Shown here piece after piece: positions 24,875 to 31,615 of a stretch of 31,615 nucleotides of DNA. The stretch comes from HGM04593 sp964512955. Its GTDB lineage: Bacteria; Bacteroidota; Bacteroidia; Bacteroidales; Bacteroidaceae. The stretch lies in NCBI GenBank assembly GCA_964512955.1, contig CAZEKX010000018.1, forward strand, positions 1 through 31,615, given 5' to 3'. The first letter of the stretch is position 1. Each line of letters starts with the position of its first letter. The notes below the pieces were generated by a model. The model made no database searches and was not told where the DNA came from. It worked only from the letters and a program-made list of their open reading frames with translations. The translations under genes were made by a program, and so were the position numbers.

Positions 24875-25621
24875 ATGGCTACAAGTGATAGTGTAATAAT
24901 TATACCTACCTACAACGAGAAAGAGAATATAGAAAAAATGATACGTATTCTCGTTGCACTCGAACACTCTTTCGATGTGCTTGTTGTGGACGATGCCTCT
25001 CCCGACGGTACTGCGTCAATCGTAAAATCGTTGATGTCGGAATTTCCGGAACGAATCTTCATCATAGAGCGTGCCGGTAAGCAAGGTTTGGGTACAGCAT
25101 ATATAGCAGGTTTTAAGTGGGCGTTGGAACATAATTACGAATACATATTCGAAATGGACGCCGATTTCTCGCATAATCCCGACGATGTGCCACGTCTCTA
25201 TGAGGCTTGTGCCAAGGATGGTTACGACTTGTCCATAGGCAGCCGTTATGTAACTGGTGTGAATGTTGTTAATTGGCCCATGGGGCGTGTTCTCATGTCC
25301 TATTTTGCATCTAAGTATGTACGTTTCGTAACAGGCTTGCCTGTATATGATACAACAGCGGGTTTCAATTGTTATCATCGTTCGGTTTTGGAGACAATAG
25401 ACCTTGATACAATACATTTTAAGGGATATGCTTTCCAGATTGAGATGAAATTCACCACATTTAAATGCGGTTTCAGAATAAAGGAGGTTCCGGTGATATT
25501 TGTAAATCGTGTGTTAGGTGTCTCCAAAATGAGTGGAGGAATCTTTAGTGAGGCTCTTTTCGGTGTCATAAGACTTAAGTGGAATAGCCTGTTCCGTAAA
25601 TACCCCAAGAAACAGAAATAA
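24875..25621 (+). CDS. Polyprenol-phosphate glycosyltransferase, DPM1-like GT2
   Basis: A GT-A fold family-2 glycosyltransferase of the dolichol/polyprenol-phosphate-mannose synthase type, transferring a sugar from a nucleotide donor to a lipid phosphate at the membrane surface. The 248 residues show VIIIPTYNEKENI (7-19), the nucleotide motif VVDDASPDGTA (37-47), DAD (95-97) for metal binding and SRYVTG. No C-terminal membrane segments are present, as in the short bacterial and human-type DPM1. The exact sugar (mannose, glucose or aminoarabinose) cannot be read from the sequence. An in-frame ATG nine bases earlier would add only three residues; the later start, with MATSDSVIIIPTYN and a longer leader, is preferred. 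It is first in the six-gene operon. Confidence 0.88.
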   Translation: MATSDSVIIIPTYNEKENIEKMIRILVALEHSFDVLVVDDASPDGTASIVKSLMSEFPERIFIIERAGKQGLGTAYIAGFKWALEHNYEYIFEMDADFSHNPDDVPRLYEACAKDGYDLSIGSRYVTGVNVVNWPMGRVLMSYFASKYVRFVTGLPVYDTTAGFNCYHRSVLETIDLDTIHFKGYAFQIEMKFTTFKCGFRIKEVPVIFVNRVLGVSKMSGGIFSEALFGVIRLKWNSLFRKYPKKQK

Positions 25622-25637
25622 TAAAATTACAGATAAC

Positions 25638-26186
25638 ATGGCTGAAAATACAAATATAGAGTTCGAGAAGGTTCTTTCAGTTTGTCGTGAACTCTTTGGA
25701 AAGAAATTAAGCGACTATGGTGCTTCGTGGCGAATAATGCGCCCCGAATCACTTACCGACCAAATATTTATAAAGGCTAAACGCATCAGAACACTCGAAA
25801 CCGGTGCTGAAAATCTGGTTGGTGAGGATATAAACTCGGAACTGGTTGGTATAGTGAATTATGGGCTTATTGCACTGATACAGTTGGAATTAGGATATGC
25901 CGATGCTTGTGATATCGATGCAGAAAGGGCTATGGCACTCTACGACAAGCAGGCGAAGTCGGCTCTTGAACTTATGAAAAAGAAGAATCACGATTACGAT
26001 GAGGCTTGGCGAGGAATGAGAACCACATCATACACCGACCTTATCCTCACAAAAATATGGCGTACAAAACAGATAGAGGAACTTAAAGGAAAAACCTTGG
26101 TTTCCGAAGGTGTAGATGCCAATTACATGGATATGATAAACTATGCTGTTTTTGGATTGATAAAAAATGGCGTTGCAAACCAATAA
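25638..26186 (+). CDS. DUF1599 (nucleotide modification associated domain 1) protein
   Basis: A 182-residue protein made of two tandem copies of the same unit: KLSDYGASWRIMRPESLTDQI (about 24-44) and KNHDYDEAWRGMRTTSYTDLI (about 116-136). Each is followed by a helix and an NYGLIALIQ / NYAVFGLIK segment. This is the DUF1599 family, whose biochemical role is unknown; the Pfam name suggests an association with nucleotide modification. The repeats conserve D-Y, W-R, R-x-x-x-x-T-D, possible binding residues. It starts 16 nt after the glycosyltransferase, and its last 20 nt overlap the next gene, suggesting coupled translation. Confidence 0.85.
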   Translation: MAENTNIEFEKVLSVCRELFGKKLSDYGASWRIMRPESLTDQIFIKAKRIRTLETGAENLVGEDINSELVGIVNYGLIALIQLELGYADACDIDAERAMALYDKQAKSALELMKKKNHDYDEAWRGMRTTSYTDLILTKIWRTKQIEELKGKTLVSEGVDANYMDMINYAVFGLIKNGVANQ

Positions 26187-27447
26187 AAGAAATACAACAG
26201 TTGCGGTACTGGCAAACATCAGCAGGTTGCTGTTGGGAGTGGTACTTATAGTCTCCGGTTTTGTGAAGGCGGTAGACCCAATGGGGTTGTTCTACAAACT
26301 GGGCGACTATGCAGTTGCCTTTGGTGTTACAACTATTCCCGATGGGTGGATGCAGTTTTTTGCATTGTTGCTTTGTGCTGCAGAATTTGTTCTGGGAGTG
26401 TTGTTGCTCATGGGAATATATAAACGTCCGGTAACAATTGCAACATTCTTGTTTTTCCTGCTCTTTACTCCGTTTACACTGGTTATCGCTCTGTGGAATC
26501 CGGTGCGTAATTGTGGGTGTTTCGGCGATGCCATACAGTTATCGAACTGGGCTACATTTGGTAAAAACGTAGTATTACTAGTGATGGCAACTTTAGTAAC
26601 TTTAAAACGTCGCCTGTTTGTATGTCGTATCAGTCGCGATGCCCGTTGGATGGTTGCTCTGTTTGCTATAAGTTATGTGGTGTTCCTCGAGGCGGTGGCA
26701 TTGTTATATCTGCCGGCAATAGATTTCCGTCCATTTGCTGTTGGTGCAAATTTGCGTGAGGCTGTGGTAGACATTCCGTCGGAAAAGAAAAATATATACA
26801 AATTCGAGAAAGATGGTGTTATAAAGGAGTTCGGTGACGAAGATTATCCCGACAGTACTTGGAACTATTTGAGTAGTCGCGAAGTGGTGCTTAAAGAGGG
26901 ACATCCTGCTAAAATTGCCGACTTCTCATTCATAGATGATGAAACGGGAGAGGAATATGCCGACATTATCCTTGCCGATACAGGTTATGTTGGTCTGCTT
27001 GTTTCGGAACGTTTAGAGGTCGCCGATGAGAGCCGTGTCGACAAAATAAACGATATGTACGATCTCTTCTGCGAACACGAAGCAATGTTTTATGCTGTAA
27101 CATCTTCTACCGAGGACGATCTCCTTTTATGGCGTAAGCGCACAGGTGCCGAATATCCTATACTTTGGGCCGATAACATAATGCTGAAAACCATGTTGCG
27201 CTCCAATCCGGGGTTCATTCTTTTAAAAGATGGCAAGGTGGTTGCAAAATGGAATGGAACCGATATTCCCGAAATCGAAAATATCTCAAAGTCAACTACA
27301 TTGGACAGCCTTAAGATAACAGGCTTTTACAAACTTACTCGAGGTTGGGGCTTTTGGTTGTTGCTTTTTGTCGTTCCTATGCTTTTTATCGTAATTATTG
27401 ATAGATTGGCATACCGTAAATCAAAGAAAATAAAAGAAAAAGAGTGA
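26167..27447 (+). CDS. MauE/DoxX-like membrane protein with thioredoxin-like C-terminal part
   Basis: A 426-residue membrane protein resembling the Bacteroidetes BT_3928 family. The N-terminal half has four membrane segments (about 15-37, 63-83, 90-110, 131-147) in the DoxX/MauE pattern, including NCGCFGDA with the cysteine pair C116 and C118, like the MauE redox motif; a fifth segment lies at about 161-183. A soluble region of about 200 residues follows. Its later part (YADIILADTGYVGLLVSERL, then FYAVTSSTEDDLLLWRK and NPGFILLKDGKVVAKWNG) resembles a thioredoxin-like fold without CxxC. A last membrane segment (about 393-412) precedes a basic tail. Function is unproven; a role in thiol electron transfer is an inference. 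It overlaps the DUF1599 gene by 20 nt. Confidence 0.75.
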   Translation: MALQTNKRNTTVAVLANISRLLLGVVLIVSGFVKAVDPMGLFYKLGDYAVAFGVTTIPDGWMQFFALLLCAAEFVLGVLLLMGIYKRPVTIATFLFFLLFTPFTLVIALWNPVRNCGCFGDAIQLSNWATFGKNVVLLVMATLVTLKRRLFVCRISRDARWMVALFAISYVVFLEAVALLYLPAIDFRPFAVGANLREAVVDIPSEKKNIYKFEKDGVIKEFGDEDYPDSTWNYLSSREVVLKEGHPAKIADFSFIDDETGEEYADIILADTGYVGLLVSERLEVADESRVDKINDMYDLFCEHEAMFYAVTSSTEDDLLLWRKRTGAEYPILWADNIMLKTMLRSNPGFILLKDGKVVAKWNGTDIPEIENISKSTTLDSLKITGFYKLTRGWGFWLLLFVVPMLFIVIIDRLAYRKSKKIKEKE

Positions 27448-27483
27448 TATAAAACTAATACAAACTTTAAAAATTTAAAAAAC

Positions 27484-28242
27484 ATGAGAAAGAACATTGT
27501 TGCAGGAAACTGGAAAATGAACTTGAATCTTCAAGAGGGTATTGCACTTGCAAAAGAGTTGAACGAGGCTTTAACAGCAGACAAACCCAACTGTGATGTT
27601 GTAATTTGTACTCCGTTTATTCACCTTGCATCGGTGGTTCCCGCGGTAGATGCATCTGTCATAGGTGTTGGTGCCGAGAACTGTGCCGACAAAGTATCGG
27701 GTGCTTATACCGGTGAGGTGTCTGCCGCTATGGTTGCATCGACAGGTGCAAAATATGTAATTCTTGGACACTCTGAGCGCCGTGCTTACTATGGTGAGAC
27801 AGAGGCCATCCTTAAAGAGAAAGTACAGTTGGCTCTTGCAAACGGTCTTACACCTATATTCTGTATTGGTGAGGTACTCGAGGAGCGTAATCAAGGTATT
27901 CAGAACGAGGTTGTTTACAAACAACTTGCAGGTTCTCTCTACGACCTCTCTGCCGAGGATTTCTCTAAAATTATTTTGGCATACGAGCCGGTATGGGCCA
28001 TCGGTACAGGTTTAACTGCTACTCCCGAGCAGGCACAAGAGATTCATGCATACATTCGTTCTACCATTGCCGATAAATATGGTAAAGAGGTTGCCGATAA
28101 TACATCTATTCTTTATGGTGGTAGTTGCAAGGCAAGCAATGCTAAGGAACTTTTTGCCAATCCCGACGTTGATGGCGGTCTCATAGGCGGTGCATCATTG
28201 AAGGCAGGCGACTTCAAAGGTATCATCGACGCTTTCAAATAA
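27484..28242 (+). CDS. tpiA: Triosephosphate isomerase
   Basis: TpiA interconverts dihydroxyacetone phosphate and glyceraldehyde 3-phosphate in glycolysis. The 252-residue product has N9 and K11 in AGNWKMN, electrophile H96 in LGHSERR, catalytic base E168 in AYEPVWAIGTG with the flexible loop, and the phosphate loop GGASLKAGDF near the end, all intact. It lies 36 nt after the membrane-protein gene and 3 nt before the SPOR gene, so the glycolytic enzyme shares a transcript with membrane and folate genes. Confidence 0.98.
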   Translation: MRKNIVAGNWKMNLNLQEGIALAKELNEALTADKPNCDVVICTPFIHLASVVPAVDASVIGVGAENCADKVSGAYTGEVSAAMVASTGAKYVILGHSERRAYYGETEAILKEKVQLALANGLTPIFCIGEVLEERNQGIQNEVVYKQLAGSLYDLSAEDFSKIILAYEPVWAIGTGLTATPEQAQEIHAYIRSTIADKYGKEVADNTSILYGGSCKASNAKELFANPDVDGGLIGGASLKAGDFKGIIDAFK

Positions 28243-28245
28243 TTC

Positions 28246-28689
28246 ATGAGAAAGAGTATAGTACTTATATCTATGTTGTTCTGCGTTCTCTGTGCAGGGG
28301 CGCAGAGCAACATTGTAAACGAACTTCAACTCGATGTTCAGGGTGCAGGCAAGGTTCGTATAAACCAACCTGCGGCATTGCAAAACCTCATGGGCTCAAT
28401 GGCTGAACGCGATGGCAAACCCGAGCAGGTAGAAGGTTATCGTGTTATGGTGTATTCGGGTAACAACTCACGTGCTGCACGTGATGAGGCGAATGCAATG
28501 GCAAAATATATGAAAGAGAATTTCCCCGGTGCCGAGGTGTATGTTGTCTTTGAATCTCCCATACGTGCATGTCTCTATGGCGATTATCGTACACGCGAAG
28601 AGGCTGAGGCTGTTATGTATCGTCTTAAGGCTACAAAAAAGTTTAAGGAGATTTCTGTAAGAAGGGGGCTTATAAATTTACCTTATTAA
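28246..28689 (+). CDS. Secreted SPOR-domain protein
   Basis: A 147-residue protein with a signal peptide (MRKSIVLISMLFCVLCAGAQ), so it is exported to the periplasm. The C-terminal part (about 63-147), EGYRVMVYSGNNSRAARDEANA to YGDYRTREEAEAVMYRLK, is a SPOR domain, which binds glycan strands lacking stem peptides, often at the septum. The cleavage site AGA-Q suggests signal peptidase I rather than a lipoprotein. It has a short linker and no enzymatic domain. It is 3 nt after tpiA and 5 nt before folE, within the operon. Confidence 0.85.
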   Translation: MRKSIVLISMLFCVLCAGAQSNIVNELQLDVQGAGKVRINQPAALQNLMGSMAERDGKPEQVEGYRVMVYSGNNSRAARDEANAMAKYMKENFPGAEVYVVFESPIRACLYGDYRTREEAEAVMYRLKATKKFKEISVRRGLINLPY

Positions 28690-28694
28690 AGAAA

Positions 28695-29273
28695 ATGGAT
28701 ATAGAGAATAGAGATAAGATAATAGAGGGTCTGCAAAACAGTTGTCGCAGTATTCTGGAACTAATTGGCGAGGACCCGCAACGCGAAGGACTCTTGAAAA
28801 CTCCCGACCGTGTGGCACGTGCATTGCTCGATACTACTGCCGGATATAACGAGGACCCACATGCTATTTTGCGTGGAGCAATGTTCAAAGAGGATTACAG
28901 CCAAATGGTAATAGTTAAGGATATCGATTTCTATTCTTTGTGCGAACACCATATCTTGCCATTTTTTGGTAAGGTTCATGTGGCATACATCCCCAATGGC
29001 TATATAACCGGTTTGAGTAAGATAGCACGTGTGGTAGATGTTTTTGCACGTCGTCTGCAAGTACAGGAGCGTCTAACCTTGCAAATAAAGGAGTGTATTC
29101 AAGAGACACTTAATCCTTTGGGTGTTATGGTTGTTGTAGAGGCACAGCATTTGTGTATGCAAATGCGTGGAATAAAGAAACAGAACTCTATTACTACAAC
29201 CTCCGACTTCTGCGGAGCATTTAATCAGGCAAAAACACGCGAAGAGTTTATGAACCTGTTACGTAACAGATAG
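28695..29273 (+). CDS. folE: GTP cyclohydrolase I
   Basis: FolE converts GTP to 7,8-dihydroneopterin triphosphate, the first committed step of tetrahydrofolate synthesis (in other lineages also feeding queuosine). The 192-residue product has the family pattern GLLKTPDRVARA, the zinc ligands C83 and H86 in SLCEHHILPF, and C154 in QHLCMQMRG, with the spacing of E. coli FolE (C110, H113, C181). GLSKIARVVDVFARRLQVQERLT forms part of the active-site core. It is the last gene of the operon and converges with dnaG. Confidence 0.97.
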   Translation: MDIENRDKIIEGLQNSCRSILELIGEDPQREGLLKTPDRVARALLDTTAGYNEDPHAILRGAMFKEDYSQMVIVKDIDFYSLCEHHILPFFGKVHVAYIPNGYITGLSKIARVVDVFARRLQVQERLTLQIKECIQETLNPLGVMVVVEAQHLCMQMRGIKKQNSITTTSDFCGAFNQAKTREEFMNLLRNR

Positions 29274-29278
29274 TTTTT
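29256..29278 (+). terminator. Possible intrinsic terminator overlapping the end of folE
   Basis: CTGTTACGTAACAG (29256-29269) is a perfect 14-bp palindrome that can form a 5-bp stem with loop ACGT, followed by ATAG and TTTTT (29274-29278). It covers the last folE codons and the stop. The stem is short, so efficiency is doubtful. Confidence 0.4.
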
Positions 29279-29287
29279 AAGTTCTTC

Positions 29288-31321
29288 TCAAACATTAAGG
29301 GCAACAGTACCGAATCCATACTGTGCAAGCAGGTTGTTCAGTGCCTGTTGGGTCTCTTTCAGGAACTTTAAATTTTGCATAACCTCCATGTAGTGGTTGC
29401 TGTCTGCTGCAATAACCGGGTCTTTCAGTTGTGTCATTGTCTCTTTCAGCAGTTCATCTATGATGCTCTGTTTATAGGCAATTGACAGACGTGTGGTTTG
29501 TTCAAAGAGTATAGCCATTTCGTTACGTTCTTCGCCACTTCTGTTCTCGCTAAAGAATTTACTCAGCATGTAGCGGTCTCCGCAAAGTTCTGCTGTCAGT
29601 TTCGATATTTCTCCATCGGGGTGTGCCAGAAAATATTTCTCAGCCACAAAGTTAATGTCTGTGGCATATTGCGTCGCCTCTTGGAATATACGTTTATATA
29701 GTGGGTGGCAGAACTCTATGCCATCGCTTTCGAATGAGTAGTGTATGTGCGAAATAACACTCTCTGTAAACGACGGTGTGCCGTTTGCTTTGTCCTCGGG
29801 CACCTGCAATAACTTTTCGCCATTACGCAATATAAATTGTATTATTGCTTTCTCCTTATTATATAAGGGATGTTGGTTGTTTTCGATAATGCTCTGTTGC
29901 AGTTCGTTACCGACAACCTCGGTGGGTTGTACCTCGTTTACCTCGGTATTCTCATTGTTCCCTGCTGTGGTGGCAGTGTCGTTCCCTTGTTGTCGGCGTT
30001 TGTACATCTCCTCGGCACGTTGATGACGCACTTTCGCTGTTTCCGATACCAACAGTTGCTCTTTTACCTTCAGCATCTCACTGCATTTTTTTATATATTC
30101 GTTGCGCAGAATATCGTTTGGTATAACAGCAATACTTTTTATCACATTCCCAATAAGTTCGGCACGGTGTTGTGGGTCGTCTCCTGCTTCATCGAGCAAT
30201 AGGTTTGTCTTGAATCGTATAAAGTCTACTTTGTGGTCGTGTATATATTTCTCGACCTCCTCTGTAGAGTGGCTTTGCGCATAACTGTCGGGGTCTTCAC
30301 CTTCGGGTAGTAGTACCACATTTATATTCATGCCCTCTTCCAAAAGCATGTCTATTCCGCGGAGCGACGCTTTTATTCCTGCTTTGTCGCCATCGTATAA
30401 CAGTGTTACATTGTTTGTGAAACGGTGTATAAGACGTATTTGCCCTGTTGTAAGTGATGTTCCCGACGATGCCACTACATTCTTTATTCCTGCCTGGTGC
30501 ATAGAAATAACATCTAAATACCCCTCAACAAGAATACAATTGTCGTGTTGCATTATAGCCTGTTTCGAGAAATATAATCCGTATAAATGGTCGCTCTTGT
30601 GGTATATATCCGACTCTGGGGAGTTTACATATTTTGCAGCCTTTGTATTGTTCTGTAAAATACGACCTCCGAATGCCACAACCTTTCCCGACAGAGTGTG
30701 TACGGGAAATATCACGCGTCCCCAGAAACGGTCTATCAGCCTGCCGTCATCGGTAGTGTAGCATACGCCTGTCTTTGCTATCAGTTCTGCATTGTATCCT
30801 GCTTTTGTGGCAGTAGTTGCAAAACTATCGCGTCGTTCGGGGGAATATCCTAAGCAGAACTTCTTAATTGTTTCATCGCGCAACCCTCTATGTCGAAAAT
30901 AGTTCAAACCAATGGCTTCGCCCTCTTCACTGTTGTGAAGCGTATCTGTAAAATATTGCAAGGCATATTGGTTTATAACAAACATGCTTTCGCGTATATT
31001 TTGTGCTCGACGCTCGTCATCGGTAAGTTCGCGCTCCTTAATCTCTATATGATATTTCTTTGCCAACCATCGCAGAGCATCGGTGTAACTCAATTGCTCA
31101 TGTTCCATTATAAAGTGCAAAGGGCTTCCGCCTTTTCCGCAACCAAAGCATTTCCACAGGTTCTTTGCCGGAGAAACAGTAAACGATGGAGTCTTCTCGT
31201 TATGAAAGGGGCATAATCCAATCATGTTCACTCCGCGTTTGCGCAGTGCAACAAAGTCGGAAACAACCTCTTCCACTTTGGCTGTATCCATAATTTGCTC
31301 TATGGTATTACGGTCTATCAT
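29288..31321 (-). CDS. dnaG: DNA primase
   Basis: DnaG makes RNA primers for Okazaki fragments and initiation, on the unwound template with the replicative helicase. Counting from the ATG at 31321 gives 677 residues. The CHC2 zinc-binding motif is C37, H40 (CPFH), C58 and C61 (CFGC). The catalytic core contains a TOPRIM fold with ILVEGYLDVISMHQAG and YDGDKAG. The C-terminal region (from about 430) fits the helicase-interacting part but is poorly conserved. The frame is open upstream to a TTG at 31444, but the family N-terminus (MIDRNTIEQIMDTAKVEEVV) starts at 31321, and the predicted promoter lies between them. Confidence 0.96.
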   Translation of the reverse strand: MIDRNTIEQIMDTAKVEEVVSDFVALRKRGVNMIGLCPFHNEKTPSFTVSPAKNLWKCFGCGKGGSPLHFIMEHEQLSYTDALRWLAKKYHIEIKERELTDDERRAQNIRESMFVINQYALQYFTDTLHNSEEGEAIGLNYFRHRGLRDETIKKFCLGYSPERRDSFATTATKAGYNAELIAKTGVCYTTDDGRLIDRFWGRVIFPVHTLSGKVVAFGGRILQNNTKAAKYVNSPESDIYHKSDHLYGLYFSKQAIMQHDNCILVEGYLDVISMHQAGIKNVVASSGTSLTTGQIRLIHRFTNNVTLLYDGDKAGIKASLRGIDMLLEEGMNINVVLLPEGEDPDSYAQSHSTEEVEKYIHDHKVDFIRFKTNLLLDEAGDDPQHRAELIGNVIKSIAVIPNDILRNEYIKKCSEMLKVKEQLLVSETAKVRHQRAEEMYKRRQQGNDTATTAGNNENTEVNEVQPTEVVGNELQQSIIENNQHPLYNKEKAIIQFILRNGEKLLQVPEDKANGTPSFTESVISHIHYSFESDGIEFCHPLYKRIFQEATQYATDINFVAEKYFLAHPDGEISKLTAELCGDRYMLSKFFSENRSGEERNEMAILFEQTTRLSIAYKQSIIDELLKETMTQLKDPVIAADSNHYMEVMQNLKFLKETQQALNNLLAQYGFGTVALNV

Positions 31322-31382
31322 ATATATTATATAAGGTATAGGTTTCTCAAAATCTAAATACTGTACTACATTTGCATTAGTG

Positions 31383-31412
31383 CAAAGATAGATATGTTTT
31401 GTGAATAGCAAA
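31383..31412 (-). promoter_or_regulatory. Promoter of dnaG
   Basis: On the minus strand TTTG (31409-31412) is followed after 18 nt by TATCTTTG (31383-31390), a perfect -7 box with a spacer one base short of the usual 19-21. Transcription would begin near 31376, about 55 nt before the dnaG ATG. Confidence 0.65.
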
Positions 31413-31579
31413 AATCTTTTGCTGTTGTTTAACCGAAAAAGCAAACTCTTATATAAGGAATTTCATGGTTTGTATATCTTGTTTTGTCCTTTTTACTCAC
31501 TTTGAGTTGTATTTAAAGTCTCTAAAACAAACAAAAACCGAAAAAGTTGCATTTTTCTTGAAAAAACTTCTAAAAAAGT

Positions 31580-31609
31580 TTTGCAGTTCAAAAAAAAGCA
31601 GTACCTTTG
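31580..31609 (+). promoter_or_regulatory. Strong plus-strand promoter at the right edge
   Basis: TTTG (31580-31583), 18 nt and TACCTTTG (31602-31609), followed by CACTC, fit the Bacteroidetes promoter pattern with a slightly short spacer. No gene follows inside the window. A/T runs directly upstream (AAAAAACTTCTAAAAAAGTT) resemble the upstream sequences of highly expressed genes, so an rRNA, tRNA or similar gene could lie just beyond. That identity is inference. Confidence 0.55.
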
Positions 31610-31615
31610 CACTCG

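Noticed and set aside
31322..31444. 41-residue N-terminal extension of DnaG from a TTG at 31444
   Set aside because: The conserved DnaG N-terminus begins at the ATG 31321 and the likely promoter lies at 31383-31412, inside the extension.
1..31615. Mobile elements, CRISPR arrays, phage genes or toxin-antitoxin pairs
   Set aside because: No repeat-spacer array, transposase, integrase or terminal inverted repeats were seen; every long stretch is accounted for by housekeeping genes.

Overview
The window looks like a chromosomal, housekeeping stretch from a member of the Bacteroidetes, most likely order Bacteroidales. The evidence is the promoter grammar (TTTG, 18-20 nt, TAnnTTTG, found before several genes), the weak Shine-Dalgarno sites, a single-PASTA FtsI and a MraY with an extra internal loop in the dcw cluster, and a DUF1599 / MauE-like / tpiA / SPOR / folE neighbourhood that I recognise from Bacteroides relatives. 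The genus cannot be fixed from what I see. There is no phage, insertion sequence, CRISPR array or integrated element.

Left part (1-2483). The 5' part of gyrB runs off the left edge on the minus strand. Upstream of it lie rpsT and tRNA-Glu(TTC) on the same strand, with a clear hairpin-plus-T terminator between rpsT and gyrB and separate promoters for each unit. recO is on the plus strand and converges with the end of the next cluster.

Cell-wall and division cluster (2492-18410, minus strand). Transcription order is mraZ, rsmH, ftsL-like, ftsI (PASTA-containing transpeptidase), murE, mraY, murD, ftsW, murG, murC, ftsQ, ftsA, ftsZ and a YqeY-type gene. The 14 genes are packed with gaps from -8 to 61 nt and form one probable operon of almost 16 kb. 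It covers cytoplasmic peptidoglycan precursor synthesis (MurC/D/E), lipid I and II formation (MraY, MurG), septal glycan polymerisation and crosslinking (FtsW, FtsI, FtsL, FtsQ) and Z-ring assembly and anchoring (FtsZ, FtsA). murB, murF and ddl are not in the cluster. Two exact 10-bp-spaced TGGGG boxes sit just upstream of the mraZ -7 element and match the kind of operator known for E. coli MraZ.

Middle (18411-24691). A 387-bp divergent regulatory region separates mraZ from a plus-strand M28 metallopeptidase with an N-terminal signal-anchor. Convergent to that is an exported C1B (bleomycin hydrolase / PepC-like) cysteine peptidase, downstream of mfd. The C1B gene has its own promoter inside the 3' end of mfd.

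Right part (24692-31615). A six-gene plus-strand operon encodes a DPM1-like glycosyltransferase, a duplicated DUF1599 protein, a MauE/DoxX-like membrane protein, TpiA, a secreted SPOR protein and FolE. dnaG converges on it from the right. The window ends on a strong plus-strand promoter whose gene lies outside.

Three apparent long ORFs start upstream at TTG codons (ftsI, the C1B peptidase, dnaG). For all three I chose an internal ATG, from the signal peptide, the conserved N-terminus or the promoter position.
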